DNA of 64,000 bases from Costus lasius. Taxonomy: Eukaryota > Streptophyta > Magnoliopsida > Zingiberales > Costaceae. Below the pieces are notes generated by a model. It saw only the letters and a list, made by a program, of their open reading frames with translations, was not told the DNA's origin and searched no databases. Where the stretch lies: positions 29,391,501-29,455,500 of the forward strand of contig CM050446.2 in the NCBI GenBank assembly GCA_027563935.2, written 5' to 3'. Numbering within the stretch: the stretch's first letter is position 1; each line of letters begins with the position of its first letter. A program made the position numbers and the translations under genes. This document shows, one piece after another, positions 22,412-32,840 of the stretch.

Positions 22412-23412
22412 GACTTTCTATTTCTGACTCAGAATTGAACGAAATTTTAGGGAGACCTTCCCAACTTAGATACGCACGTTTGGGACTGAAATCATCAGAT
22501 TTGATGAAGCGGTTGCAGAGAACGAAGCAAAAGGGCGACAACCTTAGGGTTTGGGGCAATTTTCTAGGCGACAACACTGTTCCAGCTTGATTTCTTCGTC
22601 GTTCCGGCGTGGATCTTCGTATTGGACCTTCTTCCATCAAGGATCTACCCTTCCCTTTGGTTTGAATCAACTTTTATGACAGATTTTATGTATTTAACGA
22701 TGAATCTTGTAGCTTAACTCTATTTTCGAGGTTTGGGCATAGCCCACTGTAAGAATGAGTGATATTAATGTTTGACCTACTTATTTATCATATTTATCTT
22801 TGTTCTTATTCATGTTTAGGATGTTTTATCTCGTGTTTATGTACTGGCCATAGGTATGCATGTCTTAGATGTCAAGGGGAGGACTGAGAGGTGAACTTTG
22901 ATCATTAGAACCCCTTAGACTGGACTGGTGATTTCGTGTCGCGAAAGCACTCGAAATCACCCGAGGAACCCTAATGCTTCACAGATCCCATTGGATCCGA
23001 CTTAACCCGGTAAGCCACGAGAGTAGGAGACTTGGGTTAAGTTGGATACTGGACCGTGTCTTGAGAGGGAGCGCGTCTGTACCCTAGGAAGGATTACCTT
23101 GATAACTTAGATAAAACTCAATTTAAAATATCGAACCTTAATATTTCTGCATGCTTCAGTGTGGTGAAACCTAAAACCCCGAATATCTCTCATAGATCTA
23201 AAACCCCGTTTGCTTTGCTCTTTGCTTTGCTTGATTTATGTCTGTTTTAGTTTAATTACTTACACTAGGATTTTAGCTATTTCTCCCTTAATCATTTACC
23301 TAGCTATGAGTTGACCGATCAGTTAGTACTTGACGCTAGTCCTTGTGGGTTCTATCTTATTTATTACGTGATAGACCGTGCACTTGCGGTAGCAGCCGTC
23401 TATGACCTATCA
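22412..23412 (+). repeat. C right (3') LTR, 5'-truncated
   Basis: Matches 17345-18341 nearly throughout. U3, including the palindrome array, is gone. Ends GACCTATCA before TSD AGTGG. Confidence 0.9.
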
Positions 23413-23417
23413 AGTGG

Positions 23418-23978
23418 TACAGAAGTTAAGAGTTGAAGTCAAAATAAAAAGTGGGTACATGCCATGGAGAAAAATTATTTGACATTAACTCTGCTGTCTC
23501 ACGTAAGATTCTTCATACTAATGAGATATGAGTTCTATTACATCGGCTATGTGGTCGATGTACTCTAAATTCGTCACGAGAAAAAAAGGTGGTAATCGAT
23601 TTAGAAAATGTCAAAGATAATTAGAGAGAAAGAGAGAGAGAGTGAGAGATTTTGAGTGAAAAAAGATTTTGGAAATCCTATTCCTGTAAACAAATGTATG
23701 ATAGATTTAAACTAAAACAAAGGTGCAATCATGAGATTGAGATTCTATTTATTATGCGAGTTGCGAAATTTTATTTGATCAAAGTTGTGAATCTTAAAGA
23801 TTAAATTCGGAGGACAGTGTATTTATCTGAAATTTTTTATAACAGTTGGTGGAATATTTCATAAGTGATTATATTTTAGAAATTTATTTTTCATAAAAAA
23901 ATATATTTTTCATACTTAGCATTGTTCTTTATTCTATTCATTTGCTTGAGGACAAGCAAAGTTTGAGCCTTATGTATT
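23418..23978 (+). other. A2 3' UTR, downstream part
   Basis: Resumes the interrupted hairpin (TACAGAAGTTAAGAGTTGAAG) after C. It includes a short (GA)n tract at 23622-23650 and ends in the hairpin TTTGCTTGAGGACAAGCAAA at 23941-23960, whose 8-bp stem is perfect. Confidence 0.75.
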
Positions 23979-25722
23979 TGATGACATGAAAATTCGTAGT
24001 ATATTTTGTCATTTGATTGGTCTTTTTGTGTTATATTTATGCTCTTTTGCTTCTTTTTAAGCCTTATTTGTCAAATATTGCGGAATCTACACCTTTTCTG
24101 AGCGCACGAATGAATTCCAGACATCGAGACAAAGTTGCCAATCAATTTTCATGCAAATCGGAGATAGTCAGAAAATTACATCCCCGCCGTAATTATTTTT
24201 ACGGTTGTAATTTTCTGCCCAGATTACACCACTACCGTAATGATTTTTATAGGCCGTAATTTCTACTCAGAAATTCATAGAACAAATTACGGCACTGCCG
24301 TAATATTTTTTATGGGCCGTAGTTTCATGGAAATTTTCCATGGAACACATTACGGTAATGCCGTAATAAAAATTACGGCCATAATTATAAAGTTGCCGAG
24401 TGTTCCGTAGCCGCTCCAAAGCCTGATTTTTGCAATGCAAAATTAGAAGATCCAGAGCACTAATTCCAAAATCATAAAAAGGGAAGTGTTCTATAAATTA
24501 AGAAGAAGATTTGAGGAGAAGAATCATCCAATTTCATCACCAATCGAGGGAGAAATCAACAAGGGCGTCCCTAGGGTTTGGCCTCTCGTCGAGAGGTGTA
24601 GAGGCCACCTTAGGTGGTGAAATTTTCAGGAAAGCTTTGCCCAAGGGAGGAGAGGATACATCAAAAATTTCAGATCGAAAGGAGTTCGATCCTGGGAGAA
24701 ATCAGCATCCCAATTTTCAGCCGAAGGAGAAAACTGCAAGTTACTGTAGCAATCGTATTGTAGCACGTATAATGTAGCAGTTATTGTTCATTCGAGAAAA
24801 AAAATCATGGGCTGTGAAAATTTTGACAACCCCGTGAATTCAATAACTTTTCTATTCTTCTTCTTTCGAATTCTAATTTTTTTATAAATTTTTATTGTAT
24901 TTTTAACTTCATGGTAGCGTAACTTTCTTTTGGGACAGAGGGTGTAGCCCCCTTAATTTCTTAATGATTAGATGATCTCTATTTTGTGAGGGTAATTTAT
25001 TATGATAATTCTACTTATGTGATGATTACCTTTAATTCTTTCTAGTTTCATATTATCAGCATGCTTTGGAATTTTTGTGATATGGATTGAAAAGTGACTT
25101 ACAAAATCTTGGAACCCTAAAATTGAGAATTAGGAGCTCATCATAAGAAATTAGGTTTATTCTTATTTCTAGATTTTAGAAGTTTATTGCCTTGTTGATA
25201 ATCTGATCTAGGAAGAATTATTGAATTAAACATGAAGATATTGTAAGTATCGGATCGTTGGAAACTCTTAAGTAGGACCTGTGAAGCTAAAGTATGAAAG
25301 TATTTAGTTTTCACTTGAGATGATTGACATAGAGATTGGCTGCAGAAAGTGATCTTTGATTTCTTTGTCAATAATTTACTTATCTTTAATATTGAATAAA
25401 TCTTGTGCAAAAGTGAGGATTGGTTCTTTGTAAATTGTTTGCGTGAAAGCGAGACGATTTCTTTATAAAGTAAATTATATCTTTATCATAATAAGAATAA
25501 ACTGACGAATATTTATTTATATCTAGTCATTGAAATTAAGGTGGATGAAACCCTAGTCCCAGCTTTTCTCTCTAATAATCCATACACTTTCTGACCATTT
25601 GCTTGCATCGTATTCGTTTGCTTAGTTAGTGAGAAAGTAACTATTCAGTACTTAACATGTAAGTCCCTGTGGTTCGATATCTTTTATTACTTCGAAGTAT
25701 CCATACACTTGCGGACACAACA
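23979..25722 (+). repeat. A2 right (3') LTR
   Basis: Length 1744 bp, TGATGACATG to GGACACAACA. Matches 10277-12072 with a deletion of about 55 bp near 24095. Palindrome units lie at 24178-24205, 24234-24262, 24284-24304 (TTACGGCACTGCCGTAAT) and 24350-24385; the TATA-like box is at 24492-24498. Confidence 0.92.
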
Positions 25723-26746
25723 TAGTCCAGAAGGCAAGGAGAGTGTCAAAATTCCTACAGCAACAGCAGCAACCTGTGCTCTATTTTTAACTCGTAGGTC
25801 AATCTCTCCAGGCTGTACCGATCTACTTTTCTTGAGCCCCTGCATATTTGTGCAAATATGAGCTCCACATGCGGTATCCAATACCCACAACATAGAAGTA
25901 GAAATGTTGACTTCGGTAACTTAAATACCTGAGCTAGATGACAAGGCCTTGCCTCTCTTCTCCTCATTCTAAAGTTGCACCATGTCATTCATCATGTGAG
26001 GTGACCCTCCACATGAATAACACTTATTATTCCTGACCCTTTCCATCTTGATCCTCAATGTTTTAGTTAAGCCCTTCGACTCAACACATTGAATGTTTAT
26101 TTTAGGAGGGTTGAGACTAACCAATTCATCGAAGAGCAGCTTTAGATTAGAAATGATCTCAGAAGCACTCTTCTATTCATATTGCCCTTGAAATTTAGGC
26201 GACATGTTAGTTAGCATCAAATTAGCAATCTCTAAAGTATCAACCTGATGCTTATTATAAGCATCCTTCTCAGCCGCTGAGGCTGAGCATCGAAGTGGCT
26301 CAAGAATGGGCTGCTCAAGGACATACAGCTTCCTCTCGAGCTTGAGGACTATCCTCAAGTTCACATACCAATCCAGTAAGTTGGATCCAACCAACTTGTC
26401 CTTTTCAAGGATAGATCACAGTGACCATCTGTTATTGTTTGTTGCCATTTATTTACAACAACCAAGAAAAGCACTACTTCGAATCATTTAATCTAGACTT
26501 GAATTAAATGATCATGGCTCCCACTATTTTAATCAAATTGATAACTCACAAAGTCAATCAGGAAATCCAAGATTTCCTAGTGAGATAGGATCCTTATTCT
26601 ATATGAGGCTTCGCGTTCCACGTGAGTGGGATGAGATGCACGAAGTGACCCATGCTTCTTAAGGTGGGCTCGTCGGGCGATTGCACTTGGAAACTCCCCT
26701 TATTGAGACAGTCTAGGCATTTCATGTCTAGCGAGGGCTGGGTACA
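25723..26746 (-). pseudogene. Copia-1 piece 2: gag, zinc knuckle, protease and 5' UTR
   Basis: Minus strand, reading from the right: 5' UTR (26746-26480), copia gag (26394-26173: NLLDWYVNLRIVLKLERKLYVL, then LEIANLML and SPKFQGQ), a degraded CCHC-like CYSCGGSPH near 26020, and protease (25893-25728: WVLDTACGAHICTN, then the RSRS..GEIDLRV block). LDTACG is the copia-type aspartic protease site. Stops interrupt the frame. Copia-2 shares this organisation and similar 5' UTR sequence, so the two are related families. Confidence 0.85.
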
Positions 26747-28148
26747 TGATACCTCGCATTTTGGTAGTAATTTTTATGGTCATTTCATGATAAATCTAGG
26801 CTTATTTTGACACTTTTATACTCTTTATAGGCTTATTTCCTTCATATCTTCGGAATCTTCACTTTTTGATGTTTTTGTAGAATTTCAAGTAAAATCACCC
26901 TTTTTTGATGTATTTTGGAGATTTTAAGGCCATGAGATGATTTCTTATGCGAAAACGAAGCTACACGTGAAATTTGGGCCAAAACGGAGTTAGCTTAAAA
27001 AATACGGCCAGGTGAACCCCACGGGGTTCACCATCCGAGTCGCTAGCCAGCAAAACTCACAGAGAGCTTCACGGCCGGGTGAACCCCAGCGAGGTTCACT
27101 AGAATTCCTTTCGGCCGAAAACAGTTCAGAGCAAAGCACGGCTAGGTGAACCCGGCGGGGTTCACCGCGCTTCTTTCGCCAGACCTCACAGAATGAATCA
27201 CGGCCAGGTGAACCCAGCGGGCTTCACTCGTGATTCTGATCCAGGCACGCGCGAGACCGACCTTTACTCAGTTTTTCCATGATTTCTCACCCTTTTGGAG
27301 TCCGAATTTGGAAAGTGAGGTGTCTATGGAAAGCTCTTTCGAAGGAGAATGCGTAGGACATAAAAGCCCTAATTTTATTTCCCTAATTATTGAGGAATCA
27401 CATGACAAAGCGGCGCAAGCAGAAGAACAAGGCGACAACACAATTCTGGGACGATTTTTGGAGATCTGATCATCGGAGTGTCATGATTCTTGCGGATTTG
27501 CTTCGGTTTATCCTCTCCTATCCCTTAGAAACTCTTCCTTGTGATCTTCCTATGTTAAAAGAGAGATTTTTGAGCGTTTCAATGATGATTGTAGCGTAAA
27601 CCCTATTTCAGGGCTTGGTTGAAACCCGTTGACGAATTTAATCGCAAACTTTATCTTTATTCTGTTATTTGGATTGTGTTGTAAGCATATTTTACTTTGA
27701 AGTGTTTATTTCGTGATCTTGCCTTGGCCGAGTATTTTCACATGTTAGCCGTTACGATTCATATCGAGAGAAGGATCGTAAGGGTAGAATCCCTTAGTAA
27801 AACTTGCGAGATCTCGACACGAGAGTGCTTGGTCTTCGCTCAAGGGTTTTATAATCTGCCATAGAACTCATTGGGTTCATCTTAGAACGATCCACCGCGA
27901 GAGTAGGAGGTCGATCTAAGCCGAACACCGGGGTGTACACTCAAGAGAGGGCACCTTGTACCTTAGGGTTAGATTCCTTGTGCAAATCAATAATCGAAAT
28001 AATCGACATCTGCCTTGTGCGATTAAAGTAGTCATCATGGTGGAAACCAAAGCCCCGATATCTCTCTCATATTTATTTCCTACCGTCGTAGTGTTGATTA
28101 CTTGTTTTCGATTTCTGCTTTCAAAACCCAATCTCGATTCGCTTAGCT
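26747..28148 (+). repeat. B1 left (5') LTR, 3'-truncated
   Basis: Begins TGATACCTCGCATTTTGG, as at 34069. Similarity to the right LTR stops near 28148, where gag sequence starts. Contains the palindrome array at 27005-27235 and a TATA-like CATAAAAG at 27359-27366. Confidence 0.92.
27005..27235 (+). repeat. Palindrome array in B1 left LTR (GGTGAACC..GGTTCACC type)
   Basis: Four units start at 27011, 27078, 27145 and 27207 (spacing 67, 67, 62). Each has a GGTGAACCC half, a 2-4 bp centre and a GGGTTCACC half, flanked on the left by CACGGCC or similar. Spacers differ in sequence. Confidence 0.9.
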
Positions 28149-30407
28149 TGGCTGCACCCACTACCTGCTGCTCCGATAAGAACATGGGCAGAACTTTCTC
28201 AAGCCTTTCTCTCCAAGTACTTCCCTCCATTAAAGACAATTCAATTGTGGAATCAGATAACAAGTTTCATGCAAAAAGATGGAGAATCCCTATACGAAGC
28301 TTGGGAGAGGTTTAAAGAGCTCCAAAGGATGTGTCCACATCACGGAGTTGAGACTTGGGTTTTGATCCAAACGTTCTACAGCGGTTTGGATTACAACACA
28401 AGACTTACAGTGGACGCTGCAGCAGAAGGCGCTTTGATGAATAGGAGAGTTGAGGATGCTATGAACCTTCTCGAGGACATGGCGATTAACCATCACCAAT
28501 GGACATCCGAGAGAGGTACTTCTACCAAGAAGTCAGGTAAGTATGACCTTGACTCTTTGACTGCACTTACAGCTAAGGTGGATAATCTGACTAGAAAACT
28601 TGATTCTTGGTCTGTTAATTCGATGGATACTAACTCTATTTCTTGTGAGGTCTGTGGAGTTGTAGGTCATGCAGGGGCAGATTGTCAGGCAGGAGATGGA
28701 CAGATGGCTGCGATCAACTCTGAGCAACTGAATGCTGTTGGAAGCTTCAACTCTAATAACAACCCTTATTCCAACTTCTACAATCCAGGGTGGCGCAACC
28801 ATCCAAATTTCTTTTACCGGACAACTCAACCAATTCAACCTGGACAAGTTCCACCACAACAAGCCCAGCCCCCACAAGGAAACTTTAGGCAACACTAACA
28901 GAATAATTTCAGACCGCCAGGATTTCAGGCTAGGAACTACAATGCGCCACCACAACAGCCAAGGCCCAATAATGATTCAAATCTGAGCAAGCAACTTGAA
29001 GGACTTACAGATATGATGAAGATGATGATGACAAGGATGGACTCCCTGGAGACACATAATAAAATGCTAGAGAGTCAGCTAGCCCAGCAAGCTAGCTCGT
29101 CTTCCAGAGCGCCAGGCAAGCTTCCATCCCAGCCAGAGGTAAACCCGAGGGAGCATTGCAATGCAATCTCCACTCGGAGCGACAAGCAACTTGAAGACCC
29201 AAAGATGCCAACCGATGACAGGATAGATGAGTTGACTACCGAACCTGTGGTACCACAGTCAGATGCAACACCGGTGGCGCCTGAACCAGCTGAAGAGGAG
29301 CGGCCCTACGTGGGACCGCCTGCATACAAGCCACCGATTCCTTTTCCACAGAGGCTTGTCAAGGCTAAATTAGACAAGTAGTTCGGTAAGTTTTTAGAAG
29401 TATTGAAGAAACTTTATATTAACATCCCTTTCGTTGATGCTCTTTCGCAGATGCCGACTTATGCAAAATTCCTGAAAGACATCTTATCAAACAAGAGGAA
29501 GCTAGAGGATCAAGGGACCATTGCACTTACAGAGGAGTGCAGCGCCATTATTCAGAACAAGCTCCCTCAGAGGCTTAAAGACCCAGCCAGTTTCTCCATA
29601 CCCTGCCAGATTGGGGAGATGTCCTTTCAGAGAGCTTTGTGCGATTTATGAGCAAGTGTCAGCCTCATGCCATTATCACTTTGCAACAGGCTAGACCTAG
29701 GGGATTTGCAACCAACTAGTATTTCTATACAGCTTGCAGACAAATCTGTGCGTCACCCAGTTGGTATTCTAGAGGACGTTCCTGTTAAAGTAGGAGATTA
29801 CTTTATCCCTACTGATTTTATTGTTTTGGAGATTGATGAGGATGATAGGCTCCCTATCATTCTGGGGAGACCTTTTCTAGCTACTGCTGGCGCTGTCATG
29901 GATGTCAAGAATGGGAAACTGTCTTTGAACATCTGTGGCAACGTTATTCAATTTGACTTAACTGACACCTTGCAAAAAACTTCTCTTGCAGGTACATGCT
30001 GCAGTATTGATATCTTGGAAAAAGCTATTAAGGATGTTGAGCCACCCCGGAGAGAAGTGGACCCATTGAAGCTTACCTTGACAACCCCCACCAAGAATGC
30101 CAAGAGCTACAAAGCACGCACAAAGTTTTGGCATAACAAGCGCATTGCAAAGAAGGAATTTCATGAGGAAGACAAAGTACTTCTATTTAATTCAAGACTT
30201 AGGCTATTCCTAGGAAAGCTTCGCATGAGATGGTCCGGTCCTTTTACAGTTCAGAAAGTTCAACCTAATGGTGCCATCACAATTTGGACAGAACGAACTG
30301 GAAGTTTCACAGTTAACGAGCACCGCCTCAAACACTACTTCGAAGATGAGCGGGTCGAAAGAGAAGAAGCTCTAACTCTTTCAGACCCCCCGGACTTGCA
30401 ACTTTGA
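28149..30407 (+). pseudogene. B1 gag-protease fused to integrase C-terminal module
   Basis: One reading frame runs from the LTR junction to 30407 with only three stops: 28896 (TAA), 29379 (TAG) and 29649 (TGA). Order: 5'-truncated gag core (KYFPPLK near 28215, GESLYEAWERFKELQRMCPHHG), VDAAAEGALMNRR, a perfect CCHC knuckle (CEVCG near 28649), NPREHCNAISTRS, the linker NIPFVDALSQMPTYAKFLK, protease with the active-site region broken by the 29649 stop (ALCDL, then ASVSLMP), and ILGRPFLA. From about 30085 the sequence is integrase tail: FWHNKRIAKKEF, LFNSRLRLFLGKLR, RWSGPF, then FTVNEHRLKHYF. The deletion joins protease to this tail in frame. Confidence 0.88.
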
Positions 30408-30440
30408 AAACTCTTATGGTGGAGCTACCGACCTAAACCT

Positions 30441-30465
30441 AGCGCTCTTGGGAGGCGACGCAAGT
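30441..30465 (+). other. Post-ORF hairpin motif (B1 copy)
   Basis: AGCGCTCTTGGGAGGCGACG followed by CAAG. A CTTG/CAAG stem encloses the AGGC loop, with one internal mismatch, 35 bp after the stop. Confidence 0.7.
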
Positions 30466-30654
30466 TTTTGTTTGATTTTTTGTTTTCATGCATTGATTCA
30501 GACGTTGTTTTACACTCTTGATTTATTTTTCATTTAATTTTTGGATTTCTAGAGGGGATTTCTACTAATTTGATGTCTCTTTATATTGTAGGAGGAAGTT
30601 GAAGTGCATGAGAATTTTCCCAGATTTTTCCAAAATTTTCTGAGTTAATCAGTG

Positions 30655-30970
30655 CAAATCACGGCCTGGTGAACCCCATGGGGTTCACCCGTGAAGTGCA
30701 CTGTACAGGCGCTTCCAATTCTATGACCAGAATGTTTCACGGGCAGGTGAACCCCACGGGGTTCACCGGTATTTCTTTCTGTAGAAAGCCGACCAGTGAG
30801 CTTCATAAGCAGGTGAACCCCACGGGGTTCACCATCTTTCCGAAAATCCGAAAACCCCCAGAATGCTTCACGGCTCGGTGAACCCCAGTGGGTTCACCCG
30901 TGCTTCTGTTGCGGCAGCCAACCACAGTACACATCACGGGCTGGTGAACCCGGGCGGATTCACTGGTGTT
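30655..30970 (+). repeat. Internal palindrome array of B1
   Basis: Five units start at 30668, 30746, 30812, 30877 and 30943 (spacing 78, 66, 65, 66). The first is a perfect 22-bp palindrome (half-site GGTGAACCCCA, 30668-30689) inside outer TCACGG/CGTGA arms. In one frame the motif reads VNPTGFT or similar repeatedly, but the stem symmetry and spacer divergence argue for a nucleic-acid signal rather than a protein. Confidence 0.9.
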
Positions 30971-31349
30971 TCAATTTGGGCTCATCCAAAAATTAGGGCA
31001 CCGTGCGACTCGTCTGCCACCGCCTCTCATTCCGACGAAATCCATCCGATCGGGCTGCCCGCTTACCTTCTCAGCACCTAAAGGAGATCTTCACAGGTCT
31101 GATCTTGATTTCCCCTCTCATCCAAATCGGTTTCTCCTTCAATCAGTTCTGGATTTTTGTTTCGCTGGTTTCTTCGAGTTTTATCTGCAGATCCGCCGCC
31201 GCCTCCCGATTTCGACGATGCCGACCTAATCGCACCGCCTTCTCTACTCCCTAGCACTCGAGGAAGGTTTCCAAAGCTTCTTTTAGTCGTTCCGCCAGTT
31301 CTTCTTTCGCTGACGCTTACGAGCCACCCTTCGACCCTATCCAGCCACC
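30971..31349 (+). other. B1 GC-rich leader upstream of ORF3
   Basis: C/G-rich, no frame with support. It lies between the internal array and ORF3 as in C and D and resembles a plant 5' UTR in composition. No clear TATA box. Confidence 0.5.
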
Positions 31350-32840
31350 ATGCCTCCACGAACCAAGGTCATGGCTGCCAAGAAGACCGCACGGCTGACA
31401 CCAGCGTTCTCAGATTCATTCAACACCGACGATGAGGAGTACGGGCCAATGCCTACACCTCCATCTCACCGGCCATCTTCAGCCACGTCAGGATCTTCAT
31501 CTCGTCATGGGCGCACATCCGCCAGTTGATCTCAGCCATACACCTCTCCCCCGAACGAGTTTGGGATCATCTTTCGCGACGCTGGCCAGGAACAACGCTA
31601 TCAGATATTGCGTCAGGGCTGAGTTCTCAACATGAGGTATCTTGTTAGAGGTACACTGCAGATGCTTGGGATGCTAGGGGATGTCGACATAATGTACGCC
31701 GCAGTGGGTCTGGAGCAGTTCCAGCGTCTATTTTCTCCCACTTATGTTGGTGTGACGTTGGAGTTCTTGAGTTCTTTGGAAGTAAAAGCAAATCCTATTC
31801 TGGAGGATGACCTAGGGCACTTAACATTTCGATTGGGTAATATCGAACACAGCCTAACTATTTCACAGTTGCATAGTATATATGGTTTTCCGGAGCCATG
31901 TGTTCGCAGAGTCCTCACTGAGTTTAGTGAGCAGGGTTTCTGGGGCGCAATTAACAACGAGCACATCTACTCTGCTCGCGTGGCCCGTGCATCTAGCTTA
32001 TGCAACCTAGTGATCAAGTATGTCCACCGCGTGTTGGCCCACACCCTATTTGGCCGCGGTGAGAGTGATGGTATGGTTCGGCAGACCAAGCTATTTTATC
32101 TCTAGTGTATGCCTCATAGTTTCAGAGTGGACTCTAGGTACTATCTGGCAAAGCAATTCAGCCGCGTCGCCCGTTCTTTGAAGGGGGCGATAGTGAATGG
32201 CGGCTTGATCACACCTTTGGCAGTTTCTCTGGGCATCATCCCCTACAGCACATTGGAAGCTACTGGCAGCAACAGGTTCGACATTGAGTCTTGTGTTGCC
32301 ATGAAACTGATCATTCACAAGGGTGATTCATATTGCATGACATTCAAAGGGAGCCCATTCTGCTTACCCTTGCCGAACCCAGAGTGCACATCAGTCAGAG
32401 TCCGTGGAAACTGGCGTATCCAGCCAGTTGAGGACGCACAGCCCGATCCAGTCGACACTGCACCACCAGCACATGGCGCCTTTTCTTTTGGTGGCACCTC
32501 TTCCCCTGATTCTATGATGTTTGTATTGCAGGAAATTAAAGAAGAACAACTCCATCAACAGGAGATGATTGATCACCTGGACACCACCGTTACCCATATC
32601 CAGCAGAACCAATCTTCACATTGGGAGTCCATGGAAGCACACATGCAGAGACAACACAAGATGATGGGATCCGTCTAGGAGAAGATATCAATCATGGACG
32701 ACCGGCTATCCGCACTCCCCGAGGAAACAACAGCTCGCATGAACATTTCTTCCGACGAGGAAGCCGAGCCCGACTATAGCGCACGCAGGAAGAGCAAGAG
32801 CTCCCGAGCTTCCGGCTCTCGCTCGCTCAAGCGGAGGTAG
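31350..32840 (+). pseudogene. B1 ORF3
   Basis: The ATG at 31350 opens a 497-codon frame interrupted only by four stops (31527, 31620, 32103, 32676) and no shift. N-terminus basic and Ser/Pro-rich; middle domain with LEFLSSLEV, LTFRLGN, KYVHRVLAHTLFGRGESDGMVRQ and GGLITPLAVSLGI; C-terminal part Pro-rich, then a coiled-coil-like stretch (HQQEMIDHLDTT) and a basic Ser/Arg tail ending KRR. E (41072-39698) has the same middle domain. I recall it as similar to the Athila ORF-1-type family of plant retrotransposons; biochemical role unknown. No signal peptide or clear membrane segment, so I do not call it envelope. Confidence 0.7.

Larger units (their letters stand above)
16935..23412 (+). mobile_element. 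C: non-autonomous Athila-like element nested in A2
   Basis: TSD AGTGG lies at 16930-16934 and 23413-23417. The left LTR (16935-18341) is intact in outline; the right LTR (22412-23412) has lost its first 430 or so bases. Inside are a perfect tRNA-Asp primer site, gag-protease, post-ORF hairpin, palindrome array, TATA-like box, GC-rich leader and an ORF3 remnant. There is no RT, RNase H or integrase. Confidence 0.92.
10277..25722 (+). mobile_element. A2: non-autonomous Athila-like element with nested C
   Basis: LTRs at 10277-12072 and 23979-25722 start TGATGA and end CACAACA. TSD TAGTC lies at 10272-10276 and 25723-25727. Inside are a tRNA-Asp primer site, a shortened gag fused to an acidic repeat ORF, a palindrome array, AT-rich and GC-rich stretches, and a 3' UTR split by element C (16935-23412). 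There is no protease, RT or integrase. Without C its length is about 9.0 kb. The LTR resembles the A1 LTR, so A1 and A2 belong to one LTR family with very different cargo. Confidence 0.92.

Noticed and set aside
30669..30881. ORF with repeated VNPTGFT peptide
   Set aside because: The peptide repeat is a by-product of the GGTGAACCCC..GGGGTTCACC palindromes. The frame breaks between units, and the same motif in LTRs is non-coding.
30655..30970. CRISPR-like array (regular repeats with unique spacers)
   Set aside because: Repeats are variable palindromes inside a plant LTR element, present also in its LTRs, with no cas genes. A eukaryotic context excludes CRISPR.
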